A stretch of 64,000 bases of DNA from Natranaeroarchaeum aerophilus. Lineage in GTDB: Archaea; Halobacteriota; Halobacteria; Halobacteriales; Natronoarchaeaceae. This document shows positions 41,750-50,294 of the stretch, one piece after another. How positions within the stretch are numbered: position 1 is the first letter of the stretch; each line of letters starts with the position of its first letter. Where the stretch lies: positions 124,001 through 188,000 of the forward strand of contig NZ_JAKRVY010000005.1 in the NCBI RefSeq assembly GCF_023638055.1, in the 5' to 3' direction. A program made the translations under genes and the position numbers. Below the pieces are notes generated by a model, which had not been told where the DNA came from, did not search any database, and was given only the letters and a program-made list of their open reading frames with translations.

Positions 41750-42916
41750 TCAAAAGGAACTCTTGATCTTCTCGAAAAAGCCCTTCTCGACGTCGATCTC
41801 CTCGCCACCGGCCTCGGCGAACTGTTCGAGCGCCTCCCGCTGTTCCTCGTTGAGGCTCCCGGGAGTAACGACCTGCACCTGCACGTAGAGGTCGCCCTGT
41901 CCGCGCCCGCGGAGTCGGGGCATCCCTTTGTTCCGCAGGCGGAACGTCTCGCCACTCTGTGTCCCTGCGGGCACGTCCATCTCGACGTCACCGTCGAACG
42001 TCGAAATCTCGATCGTGTCGCCGAAGACGGCCTGCGGGAACGAGATGGCCTTGTTCAGTTGCAGGTCGTCGCCGTCGCGCTCGAAGTCGGGATGGTCCGC
42101 GACCGATACCTCGATCAGCAGGTCGCCGTTGGGTCCGCGGCCCTCGGAGGGCGCGCCCTCGCCGTCCATCCGGAGCGTCTGGCCGTCCTTGATCCCGGCA
42201 GGCACCTCGACGGTCAGCGTCGCTTCCCTGTTGACGCGACCGTCGCCGCCACAGTCCGAACACCGCTCCGAGTAGATCTCACCATCACCCTCACAGCGGG
42301 GGCAGGTCTGGGTCTGTTGCATCCGGCCGAGTGGGGTCTGTGAGACCTGCGTGACCTGTCCCTGTCCGTTACATTCAGGGCAGGTCCGCGAGTCGGCATC
42401 CTCGGGGTGGCCCTCGCCGTTACACGTCTCACACGCCTCCGGACGGCGGATCGTGATCTCTTTGTCGACGCCCTCGTAGACGTCCTCGAGGTCTAGCCGG
42501 AGCCGCGTTCGGAGATCCGATCCCTTGCGATCTCGACGGCTTCGGCCGCCCTGTCCACCGAAGAACTGCTCGAAGATGTCTCCCATGCCGCCTCCACCAC
42601 CTGCGCCGCCGAACGGTCCGCCAGCTCCCCCTCCGAACGGACCTCCTGCGCCCCCTGCGCCACGGTTGCCGTCGAATCCGCCGCGTTTGTTTGCCTGCTC
42701 GAACCGGTCGTGACCCATCCGGTCGTAGGCCTGTCGTTTCTCCTCGTCAGTGAGTACCTCCTTGGCTTTCTGGAGCTTCTTGAACTTCTCCTCGGCGTTC
42801 GGATCGTCGCTCACGTCCGGATGATACTCGCTCGCTTTCTTCCGGTAGGCCTGCTTGATCTCGTCCTCGGTGGCATCGCGGCTCACACCGAGTACGTCGT
42901 AGAAGTCCTCGCTCAT
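41750..42916 (-). CDS. dnaJ: Chaperone protein DnaJ
   Basis: This 388-residue type-I J-protein stimulates DnaK ATPase and holds unfolded clients. The J domain (1-70) has HPD at EYHPDVSDD. A Gly/Phe-rich region (GGAGGPFGGGAGGPFGG) follows. Four CxxCxGxG zinc repeats are CETCNGEG, CPECNGQG, CPRCEGDG and CSDCGGDG. The C-terminal client domains include VPAGIKDGQTLRMDGEGAPSEG. It lacks a neighbouring dnaK or grpE here. It is transcribed with the NRDE gene upstream on the same strand. Confidence 0.97.
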   Translation of the reverse strand: MSEDFYDVLGVSRDATEDEIKQAYRKKASEYHPDVSDDPNAEEKFKKLQKAKEVLTDEEKRQAYDRMGHDRFEQANKRGGFDGNRGAGGAGGPFGGGAGGPFGGAGGGGGMGDIFEQFFGGQGGRSRRDRKGSDLRTRLRLDLEDVYEGVDKEITIRRPEACETCNGEGHPEDADSRTCPECNGQGQVTQVSQTPLGRMQQTQTCPRCEGDGEIYSERCSDCGGDGRVNREATLTVEVPAGIKDGQTLRMDGEGAPSEGRGPNGDLLIEVSVADHPDFERDGDDLQLNKAISFPQAVFGDTIEISTFDGDVEMDVPAGTQSGETFRLRNKGMPRLRGRGQGDLYVQVQVVTPGSLNEEQREALEQFAEAGGEEIDVEKGFFEKIKSSF

Positions 42917-42989
42917 TCGTTATGCCGCAGTAGTCGGTTGAGACACTTGAAAAGACCGGGTTCGACCTGCGGTAGCTGTCACTGCGCGC

Positions 42990-43730
42990 TCAGTTCCCGA
43001 TATCGACGTCACGATACGTCGTCTCGCAGGGCGGACCATCGGCGAATCGATAGGATGCACCGTCCTCCCCGAGCGCGATGATCGACGACGAGCGCGTCCC
43101 GAAACCATCGCCGTGGATACAGACGCCGTACTCGTGGTTGCCGAGGACGGACTCGGCACGCGACCGCCATCCATCCAGACCCTCTCCCGGCGCGACCGAG
43201 AGTACCTCACGGATTCTGTCTGCGTTCTCGGCCTGCTGCTTGCCCGCCGATTTTCGGTCGATCGGAATCGTGTACCGACCGTCAGCGCCGACGTTCACCA
43301 CGACGTGGACGCCCGGTTCAAACTGGCGAAACTGCAGTCGGCCGTCCCACTCGTAGTAGAGCGCACTGTTCCGGTCGACAACCACGAGGTTGAACCCGGC
43401 GTACTCGTGATCACGAACCGTCCGTTCGACGTATCGGGCCGCGGCTTCCGCGGACTCCCGGTCTAGCGCGTCCCGGACGAGCAACCCACGCGAGCGCTCC
43501 CCGGCGAGGTCGGCGTCGTTCCAGCGGTTCGTGATCCCGACCACCACACCGTGCTCGTTGTAGCCGATCCACGTTCCCGAGGCCTCCTCATCCTGCGGGG
43601 CCACGATCTGTGGATCGGTGTCGAGCACACCGGGGGCGGCCGAGGGACGATCGAGCACCTCGTCGCGGTTCGCAGCCACAGCTACCGGCGCGCCCTCGAA
43701 GACCTGCCATGCGAGCGTCAGTGTGCACAC
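42990..43730 (-). CDS. NRDE (TANGO2-like) family protein
   Basis: This 246-residue protein is of the NRDE/TANGO2 type, with NRDE in VAVAANRDEVLDRPS and later ASGTWIGYNEHGVVVGITNR. TANGO2 has been linked to heme and lipid metabolism in eukaryotes; the prokaryotic role is unclear. The start is a GTG that gives MCTLTLAWQVFEGAP. This was preferred over a longer frame because TANGO2 proteins begin Met-Cys, and a Cys at position 2 is an Ntn-like candidate nucleophile. It is upstream of dnaJ on the same strand. Confidence 0.85.
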   Translation of the reverse strand: MCTLTLAWQVFEGAPVAVAANRDEVLDRPSAAPGVLDTDPQIVAPQDEEASGTWIGYNEHGVVVGITNRWNDADLAGERSRGLLVRDALDRESAEAAARYVERTVRDHEYAGFNLVVVDRNSALYYEWDGRLQFRQFEPGVHVVVNVGADGRYTIPIDRKSAGKQQAENADRIREVLSVAPGEGLDGWRSRAESVLGNHEYGVCIHGDGFGTRSSSIIALGEDGASYRFADGPPCETTYRDVDIGN

Positions 43731-43767
43731 GTGTGTTACTTGGAGGGATCCGGAATAAAATCGCGGG

Positions 43768-45348
43768 TTACTCCGGGTTTCCGAGGCGCACCTGTACGGC
43801 AGTCCGGTCGACGGTTCCCGACGGCGTTCGCGGCAACGCGTCCGCAAACTCGATAGTACGTGGGAGCTTGTAGCCTGCCAACCGGTCGCGACAGTATGCT
43901 CGAAGCGCCTCGGAGTCAGGGCGCTCCAGTTCCGCCGTTTCTCCGTCGCTCACCACCACGAGCGCGCCGACACGCTCGCCCCACTCCTCATCGTCGAGAC
44001 CCACCACTGCGGCGTCCGCGACGGCGGGATGGGAGCAAAGCGCCTCGCGAACCTCCACCGGGTCGACGTTCTCGCCGCCGGTGACGATCCGATCGGATCG
44101 CCGACCGGTGATCCAGAGACGGTTCCCGTCGTCCCGATAGCCCAGATCACCGGTGTGTAGCCCGCGAGGGCCGAACGATCGCTCGGTCACGGCGTCGTCC
44201 AGATAGCCCGGCGTCACGGTCGGTCCCGAGACGACGACCTCGCCGACGTCGCCCGCTTCGACCGGCGTCCCCTGCTCGTCGACGATGGACACGTCGGTGC
44301 CGAGGAGTGGGCGACCAACCGTACCTTCGTGGGCAACTGCCTCGGCGGGCCGCGCGGTCGCGATCTGGGACGCTGTCTCGGTCATCCCGTAGGTAGGACA
44401 GACGGGGACGCCCGCGCTGTCGGCTCGCTCGACAAGTACCGGGTCGGCCCGCCCGCCTCCGAGGAGAACGAAGCGAAGACTGTCGGGGAGGTCGGCGTCC
44501 CCATCGAGGATCCGCGCCAGCATCGTCGGGACCAGCGAGAGGCCGGTCACCTCGTGGGTGCGGGCTACCGCAGGCGTATACTCCGCGTCGAACGTGGACT
44601 GCAGAACCACGCAGGTGCCGTACAGCGTCGAGCGGAACACCGGAGCAAGGCCGCCCATATGGTACATCGGTAACGCACAGAGCCACCGATCGTCGGGGAC
44701 CACGCCGAGGCGGAACGCTGATCCGACGGCTGACGCGACCAGATTGCCGGTCGTCAACGGGACCGCTTTCGGCTTCCCCGTGGTCCCCGACGTAAAGAGG
44801 ACGAGTCGCCGATCCGCAGGCGAGCGCTCGACTCGGGGTAGCGAGTCAGCAGGGTCGTGAGACCAGACGCGTACCGGATCAGTGTCGGCGCTCTCGCCGT
44901 TCCCGTGTTCGTCGTCCACGCGTCCGATCGTGAGGTCGATATCGAGTTCCTCGGCAACTGCCGTCGCCTGCTCAACTTGCTCGGCGTCACAGAGCAGCGT
45001 CTCGACGCCAACGCGCTCACAGTGCCCGCTGAGTTCGCCGCCGGTGAGCCTGACGTTCAGCGGGACTAGCACCGCACCCAGTCGACCGAGCGCGTGGACG
45101 ACCGTGATGAACGGCAGGCCCGTATTGAGCAGTGTGGCGACGTGAGTACCGGGACAGACCCCGAGCGTCGAGAGTCGGCGTGCGAGATCATCGACGAGGG
45201 CGTCGAGGTCGGCATAGGTCAGTCGGTCGGCATTATCCGGCTCGTTCCGTGACGCCGCCGACCCATCGCCCGCATGGATCACCGCGAGCGCCTCCGGCGA
45301 CGTCGCGGCCCACACCGCGAGCAGATCCGCATCCGGCCAGCCAGTCAC
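43768..45348 (-). CDS. menE: 2-Succinylbenzoate-CoA ligase MenE
   Basis: This 526-residue AMP-forming ligase converts o-succinylbenzoate to its CoA ester in menaquinone synthesis. It has the ANL P-loop LFTSGTTGKPKAVPLT, CALPMYHMGGL, PTYGMTETASQIA, HTGDLGYRDDGNRLWITGR and the C-terminal hinge GGENVDPVEVREAL with Lys in RTPSGTVDR-type sequence. Other acyl-CoA ligases share these motifs; the assignment to MenE rests on its overlap with menC (ATGA) in a men cluster. Confidence 0.9.
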   Translation of the reverse strand: MTGWPDADLLAVWAATSPEALAVIHAGDGSAASRNEPDNADRLTYADLDALVDDLARRLSTLGVCPGTHVATLLNTGLPFITVVHALGRLGAVLVPLNVRLTGGELSGHCERVGVETLLCDAEQVEQATAVAEELDIDLTIGRVDDEHGNGESADTDPVRVWSHDPADSLPRVERSPADRRLVLFTSGTTGKPKAVPLTTGNLVASAVGSAFRLGVVPDDRWLCALPMYHMGGLAPVFRSTLYGTCVVLQSTFDAEYTPAVARTHEVTGLSLVPTMLARILDGDADLPDSLRFVLLGGGRADPVLVERADSAGVPVCPTYGMTETASQIATARPAEAVAHEGTVGRPLLGTDVSIVDEQGTPVEAGDVGEVVVSGPTVTPGYLDDAVTERSFGPRGLHTGDLGYRDDGNRLWITGRRSDRIVTGGENVDPVEVREALCSHPAVADAAVVGLDDEEWGERVGALVVVSDGETAELERPDSEALRAYCRDRLAGYKLPRTIEFADALPRTPSGTVDRTAVQVRLGNPE

Positions 45349-46421
45349 CGCCCATCACCTCGCTCCCACGGCCCCCGCGTTCCGACCCCGGCGTCCCGGG
45401 GAACCATCGCGTTGCCGTCCTCGATCGGTGCGGGATCCGTCGCGAGGTCTTCGGCGAGCATCCCACCCGTCGCCAGCCCACAGGCGTCGATTCCCGGGAG
45501 AGAGGCGGCGAGATGTACTGCACCGGTCCGGGCGACGACCGCGTCGATAGTCGTCGTGACCACCGGACGAACCCCCTCGCGCCGGGCGTCCCGCGCGATC
45601 CGTCTGGCACGGTCGAGTCCCCCGAGCGCCATCGGCTTGAGAACGAGCGCGTCCGCGGCGTCTTCCTCTCGAATCTCCTCGAAAGAGTGACTCGCCAGCG
45701 ATTCGTCGAGCGCGATGTCGACCCCGGTCACGCGCCGTAGTTCGGCGTGGCCCGTCAGGTCTTCGGTGTCGATGGGCTGTTCGACGTAGTCCAGCATCGT
45801 CCCCGAGAGCAATGTCAGCGCGTGCCGGGCCTGCTCGCGACCCCACGCGCCGTTCGCGTCGACGCGGAGAGCGACGTTCGGACCAACCGCTTCCCGCACC
45901 GCCTCGACGCGTTCGACGTCCTCGCCGATCGACCGATTCCCGACTTTCAGTTTGATCGTCGTGAACCCTTCCGTAAGCGCCTCGCGGGCCGCCGCCGCTG
46001 CATCCTCAGCGTCGTCGTCCCCGATGGTCGCGTTGACTGGGACGCGTGTGGTCCGGCCAACGCTCCCGAGCCACCGGTACAGAGGCTCGTTGCTCTCGGT
46101 TGCACGCAGGTCAGCGAGGGCAGACGAGACGGCGTGGCGGGCTGCGGGCTGCCCCTCGACGGCGGCGAGGGCACCGGCAGGGTCGTCGTCGTTCAGTCGC
46201 TCAAGCGCGTCGAAGAGGCCATCCCGACACTCCGCAAGGGACTCGGTCCAGACCGGTAGCGGAGTTGCCTCACCGACGCCCACGGCACTCCCGGTGTCGA
46301 CGCCCGCGTCTCCATCCGACTCGATCCGGAGCGCGACTCCCTCACGACGCTCGATCGTCCCCGCTGCGGTCGAGAGCGGCGAGGAAAGCGGGAGATCGAA
46401 CTCCGTGGACTCGGCGCGCAT
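45345..46421 (-). CDS. menC: o-Succinylbenzoate synthase MenC
   Basis: This 358-residue enolase-superfamily enzyme dehydrates SHCHC to o-succinylbenzoate. The barrel contains TIKLKVGN, where the KxK lysines act as base, LRVDANGAWG for the first metal aspartate, VEQPIDTEDL for the glutamate, IALDESLAS for the third metal ligand, and LVLKPMALGG for the opposite-face lysine. The arrangement is complete. The start is adjacent to the menA stop, and the stop overlaps menE (ATGA), so menA-C-E are translationally coupled. Confidence 0.94.
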   Translation of the reverse strand: MRAESTEFDLPLSSPLSTAAGTIERREGVALRIESDGDAGVDTGSAVGVGEATPLPVWTESLAECRDGLFDALERLNDDDPAGALAAVEGQPAARHAVSSALADLRATESNEPLYRWLGSVGRTTRVPVNATIGDDDAEDAAAAAREALTEGFTTIKLKVGNRSIGEDVERVEAVREAVGPNVALRVDANGAWGREQARHALTLLSGTMLDYVEQPIDTEDLTGHAELRRVTGVDIALDESLASHSFEEIREEDAADALVLKPMALGGLDRARRIARDARREGVRPVVTTTIDAVVARTGAVHLAASLPGIDACGLATGGMLAEDLATDPAPIEDGNAMVPRDAGVGTRGPWERGDGR

Positions 46422-47372
46422 TCAGATCACCATTCCGAGTGCGAACAGCACTGCAAACCCGGCCAGCAGTTTCCCGGTCTGTTCGAGCGCAGGGTTCAGC
46501 GCCTCGCCGTCGGTTCGCGTAAGCATCGTGTGCGTCACCAGCCACGCGTAGGGCAGCGTTGCCAGCGGCAGGAGTATTGCCGGGCCGAACTCGCCGCTCG
46601 CGAAAAAGTACGCAGGGACGGCGTACGCAAGCGAGAGCAGGGCGACGAACTCGACGCGGCTCCACCGGTAGCCCAGGATAACCGCCAGCGAGCGCTTTCC
46701 GGCCTCGCGATCGGTTTCGAGATCCCGGACGTTGTTCACGACGAGGATGTTCGTCGAGATGCCAGCGATCGGCAAGCTGGCGAGCACCGCTGTCGTCGTG
46801 ATCGTCCCTTCGGGTATGGTCGTCGCAAGCGGGGCGGCGATGACGTCCGCGGCCTGCACGTAGAAGGTTCCGACGACGGCAATCACGCCGAAGAAGACGA
46901 ACACGAACAGATCTCCGAGGCCGTGAGAGCCAAGCGGGAACGGGCCGCCGGCGTAGGCGTAGCCGCTGACGAGGCTCGCTAGCCCGATCACGAGGATCGG
47001 CAGGCCGCCGACGTAGACCAGATAGGTGCCGACGAGCAGCGCCGCGGCGAAGGTGAGGACCATTGCGCGCTTGACCTGCTCGGCGGGGATCAATCCGGAG
47101 TTGGTCACCCGCGTGAACCCCTGTCGGTCCTCCGAGTCGACACCCTTGACCGCGTCGTAGTAGTCGTTCGCGAAGTTGGTGCCGATCTGGATCAACATCG
47201 CACCGACAAGCGCGGCGAGAGCGGGCCAGACGGAGAACAGCCCTGCGTCGTAGGCCAGTCCGACGCCGACGATCACCGGCGCTACGGCTGCCGGAAGCGT
47301 CTGCGGACGGCTGGCGATCAGCCACGCCTTCACGCGGGATATCTCGGGCTCTTCGGTTGCTGTCGCCGTCAT
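46422..47372 (-). CDS. menA: 1,4-Dihydroxy-2-naphthoate polyprenyltransferase MenA
   Basis: This 316-residue UbiA-family membrane enzyme attaches the polyprenyl tail and decarboxylates DHNA to demethylmenaquinone. About eight to nine helices are predicted. The first Asp-rich motif is in IQIGTNFANDYYDAVKGVDSEDR; the second is NVRDLETDREAGKRSLAVILG. The N-terminal ISRVKAWLIASRPQTLPAAVAPVIVG is a MenA hallmark. The MTATATEEPE start is chosen because the upstream extension overlaps menB and is Arg-rich. The ATG overlaps the menB stop by one base. Confidence 0.95.
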   Translation of the reverse strand: MTATATEEPEISRVKAWLIASRPQTLPAAVAPVIVGVGLAYDAGLFSVWPALAALVGAMLIQIGTNFANDYYDAVKGVDSEDRQGFTRVTNSGLIPAEQVKRAMVLTFAAALLVGTYLVYVGGLPILVIGLASLVSGYAYAGGPFPLGSHGLGDLFVFVFFGVIAVVGTFYVQAADVIAAPLATTIPEGTITTTAVLASLPIAGISTNILVVNNVRDLETDREAGKRSLAVILGYRWSRVEFVALLSLAYAVPAYFFASGEFGPAILLPLATLPYAWLVTHTMLTRTDGEALNPALEQTGKLLAGFAVLFALGMVI

Positions 47373-48259
47373 CAGTAGCGCCACGGGACGTCCTCGAAGT
47401 CCGGTTTCCGGCCCTCGACGAAGGCGTCCCGTCCCTCCGCGGCCTCGTCGGTCATGTAGGCAAGCCGCGTTGCCTCGCCAGCAAACACCTGCTGGCCGAC
47501 CATGCCGTCCGAATCGAGGTTGAACGCATACTTGAGCATCCGCATCGCGGTGGGGCTCTTCTCGTTGATCCGCTCGCCCCACTCTACCGCATGCTCTTCG
47601 AGTTCCTCGTGGGGAACCGCCTCGTTGACCATCCCTATGTCAGCGGCCTCCTCCGCGCTGTAGGTTTTCCCGAGGAAAAAGACCTCGCGGGCCTTCTTCT
47701 GACCGATCTGTCGGGCGAGATAGGCAGATCCGAAGCCGCCGTCGAAACTGCCGACGTCCGGATCGGTCTGGAGGAACTTTGCGTGCTCCTCGCTGGCGAT
47801 AGTCAGATCGCAGACGACGTGGAGGCTGTGGCCGCCGCCGACCGCCCAGCCCGGAACGACTGCGATGACCACCTTCGGGATGTGGCGGATCAGCCGCTGG
47901 ACTTCGAGGATGTGCAGGCGGCCGTGCTCGCTTGCGGCCTCCTCGTCGCCCTCGTACTCGTAGCCGTCAGCGCCGCGGATGTCCTGATCCCCACCCGAGG
48001 AAAACGCCCAGCCGCCGTCTTTCGGCGAGGGACCGTTTCCGGTCAGGAGGACACAGCCCACGTCTGTCTGGCGCTTGGCATGATCGAGCGCGTCGTACAG
48101 TTCGTCGACCGTCTTCGGCCGGAAGGCGTTCCGAACCGCCGGTCGGTCGAACGCGATCCGGACGGTGTGTCCCGACACGGACCGGTGGTAGGTCACATCG
48201 TCAAAGTCGAATTCCTCGACCGCCTCCCAGCGATCGTCCTGCATGAGTTCCGAAACCAT
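47372..48259 (-). CDS. menB: 1,4-Dihydroxy-2-naphthoyl-CoA synthase MenB
   Basis: This 295-residue crotonase-fold enzyme closes the naphthoate ring. MenB features are AFSSGGDQDIRGADGY for the oxyanion region, VIAVVPGWAVGGGHSLHVVCDLTIASEEHAKF, and DPDVGSFDGGFGSAYLARQIGQKKAREVFFLG with the catalytic aspartate. The C-terminus DFEDVPWRY is typical. It is first in the menB-A-C-E run on the minus strand. The unrelated 48.3-50.3 kb genes separate it from menD and menF. Confidence 0.95.
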   Translation of the reverse strand: MVSELMQDDRWEAVEEFDFDDVTYHRSVSGHTVRIAFDRPAVRNAFRPKTVDELYDALDHAKRQTDVGCVLLTGNGPSPKDGGWAFSSGGDQDIRGADGYEYEGDEEAASEHGRLHILEVQRLIRHIPKVVIAVVPGWAVGGGHSLHVVCDLTIASEEHAKFLQTDPDVGSFDGGFGSAYLARQIGQKKAREVFFLGKTYSAEEAADIGMVNEAVPHEELEEHAVEWGERINEKSPTAMRMLKYAFNLDSDGMVGQQVFAGEATRLAYMTDEAAEGRDAFVEGRKPDFEDVPWRY

Positions 48260-48345
48260 TTGTCCGAACTCGGGCCGTCATGGTGAAATAGGTTCCCGTC
48301 GCGCGCCGGACCAGCCTTTTGTCAGCTGCCGCCGAACACGGTCAT

Positions 48346-48729
48346 GTGGAAAGTGAACAGATTGCACGCAAGCTGACAGGTGCCGTTGCCGGAGGGCTCG
48401 GCGTCACACCGGATTACGAGCGCGGACGGGTCCCGTGCGCGTTATGTCGAGCCGAAGGGGACGCCGCGCTTGCAGCCGGAGACCGCGTGACAGCGGCGCT
48501 TCGAAACTATGAGGGCCACACCTGGGAACCGGTCGCCGTCTACTGTCGATCCCACGGCATCGACCAGGTGACGGACGTGATGGAGGTCCTCGCCGAGGAG
48601 CAAGTAATCCTCGCGGCCACCCTCGAACCGACGGGCTATCTCGATCCGCTCTCCGGATACCATCCGAACGCGCTCTCCTTTGGCGGCGTCGAGTTGCTCG
48701 ATTACAGCCCCACCGCTGCGGGGTACTAG
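48346..48729 (+). CDS. Hypothetical protein with paired cysteines
   Basis: This protein of 127 residues is not recognised. With the GTG start it reads MESEQIARKLTGAVAGGLG, then VPCALCRAEGDAALAAGDRVTAAL, and later VAVYCRSHGIDQVTD. The CxxC plus a downstream Cys/His (C-R-S-H) could form one zinc site. A TTG codon nine residues upstream is an alternative start. It lies between menB and a PH-domain gene with which its end overlaps by 4 bases in convergent orientation. It resembles uncharacterised haloarchaeal proteins only. Confidence 0.65.
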   Translation: MESEQIARKLTGAVAGGLGVTPDYERGRVPCALCRAEGDAALAAGDRVTAALRNYEGHTWEPVAVYCRSHGIDQVTDVMEVLAEEQVILAATLEPTGYLDPLSGYHPNALSFGGVELLDYSPTAAGY

Positions 48730-49277
48730 ACGGACTGTCTCGCGCCGTTTCGCTCGCGTCCCCGGTCGCTCAACAGCTGTGTGAGCGTCTGTTTGACCCG
48801 CTCGGGATTGGGGACGCTCCGGAAGGTCACGTCCTCGGTACTGGTCCCCGCGGTGTAGATGTTCACGTCGCCGTAGGAGAGAAACCGTTCGGGGATCGAC
48901 TGCTCGTAGGCAGTGTTTTGCACCCGATCGAGCCGGATCTGTGTGACGTCACGGCTGATCAGCCCGTGTTTGACGTAGATCTGCTCGTCCGTGATCACGT
49001 ACAGCAGGCGGAGCCAGTCGAGATAGACCCATATTGCCCAGCCGATGCCCGCGAACATCACGACCAGCGGTAGTGCACTCGCCCAGCTCGGCAGGTCCGT
49101 CCACGCCGCCAGCAGCGCCGACGCCCCAAAGCCGAGTACGGTGACAAGTGCCGCCAGCCCGAGCGCAACTGCGATTGTGAACTTCGATGGCCGTCCCGTC
49201 CAGCGGATCTCCTCTCCCTCCCCCAGATGGAGCCAGTCGGCATCCTCAACGGTTTCCGCGAACAGTGAACTCCTCAT
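48726..49277 (-). CDS. PH-domain (bPH2/YdbS-type) membrane protein
   Basis: This 183-residue protein begins with a short cytosolic part (DADWLHLGEGEEIRWTGRPS), then two helices, TIAVALGLAALVTVLGFGASALL and ALPLVVMFAGIGWAIWVYL. A bacterial PH-like domain follows: LLYVITDEQIYVKHGLISRDVTQIRLDRVQNTAYEQSIPERFLSYGDVNIYTAG, the classic bPH2 signature. Such proteins are found widely, with no settled function. It is convergent with the 48346 gene and divergent from the J-domain gene. Confidence 0.85.
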   Translation of the reverse strand: MRSSLFAETVEDADWLHLGEGEEIRWTGRPSKFTIAVALGLAALVTVLGFGASALLAAWTDLPSWASALPLVVMFAGIGWAIWVYLDWLRLLYVITDEQIYVKHGLISRDVTQIRLDRVQNTAYEQSIPERFLSYGDVNIYTAGTSTEDVTFRSVPNPERVKQTLTQLLSDRGRERNGARQSV

Positions 49278-49386
49278 ATGTGACTATCCGAAGCCTCGCT
49301 TGTATACCTCACAGGTGGGTTGAAACCTGCCACCCCACAGCCGAACGCTTTTGTCGATCCCATCGAAACTGTCGCCGAACAGCCAG

Positions 49387-50289
49387 ATGGCAGAGGATTT
49401 CTACGACGTGCTTGACGTCTCCGAGGACGCCACCCAGGAGGAGATCACCGCCGCCTACCGCGAGAAAGTCAAGGAGTACCATCCAGACCAGAGCGACCGG
49501 GAAGATGCCAGCGACCGATTCAAGGAGGTCGTCGACGCCGAGGAGGTGCTCGGTGACGAGGACGAGCGCGAGCGCTACGACCGGATCGGCCATGCCGCTT
49601 ACGTGGGTACTGAGACCGTCGAAGAGACCACGCCGACCCCGGAGGACGTCGAGTTCGATGGCGTGGACTGGGAAGCGGCCAGTCGCGACCCCTCCGATGG
49701 CTGGTGGGAGAGCCACCACGCGAGACATCGACGACGGCGTGACCGACAGACATCGGCATGGGAGTGGGCAGAGCAATCGAGCGGTGCGACCGCCGGAGCG
49801 TCGACGCCCGGTGCGAAGACAGGCGGATCGGCGACCGGCGGCACGGCGTCAAATTCGGCCCGCGGGACGGCAACTAGTGGGGCCAACCCTCGACAGGCCG
49901 GTGGGGGGAGTTCGTTCGCGGTCACCGATTCGAGCACCGATCCGTCGAGTGGCGGCTTCTTGACACCAGCGCTCACACAGGAGACGGTCTTTCTGGTCGC
50001 CGTGTCGCTGCTCATCTACCCGATGCTACTCGTGTCGACGATCGTGGATCTCTTTTTGTTCCCGATTCGTGTCACCACCGGGGTGTTGTTGTTCCTCACC
50101 GCTGGCTACCTGCTGACGGTCCCCGGCATCGGCGTCCTCGTGTTCGGCACGCTGAGCGTGTTCGTCCCGGCGATACTGTTCACGACCGGACTACTGTTCC
50201 CGCTGACGATGCGGGTCGTCTTCGCTGTGTTGCTGATCTGGATACCCTTCGGGTACGCGGTCGCAGTGGCAAGCGTCGTGGGGCGCTGA
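49387..50289 (+). CDS. Membrane-anchored J-domain protein
   Basis: This 300-residue protein starts with a J domain (3-68), MAEDFYDVLDVSEDATQEEITAAYREKVKEYHPDQSDRED, with an intact HPD. A poorly ordered Gly/Ser/Thr-rich linker follows to about residue 190. Then come three to four membrane helices (about 200-295: FLVAVSLLIYPMLLVSTIVDLFLFPIRV and later segments). It would recruit DnaK to the membrane. Such haloarchaeal J-TM proteins are uncharacterised. It lies convergent with menD by 5 bases. Confidence 0.85.
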   Translation: MAEDFYDVLDVSEDATQEEITAAYREKVKEYHPDQSDREDASDRFKEVVDAEEVLGDEDERERYDRIGHAAYVGTETVEETTPTPEDVEFDGVDWEAASRDPSDGWWESHHARHRRRRDRQTSAWEWAEQSSGATAGASTPGAKTGGSATGGTASNSARGTATSGANPRQAGGGSSFAVTDSSTDPSSGGFLTPALTQETVFLVAVSLLIYPMLLVSTIVDLFLFPIRVTTGVLLFLTAGYLLTVPGIGVLVFGTLSVFVPAILFTTGLLFPLTMRVVFAVLLIWIPFGYAVAVASVVGR

Positions 50290-50294
50290 GCCGT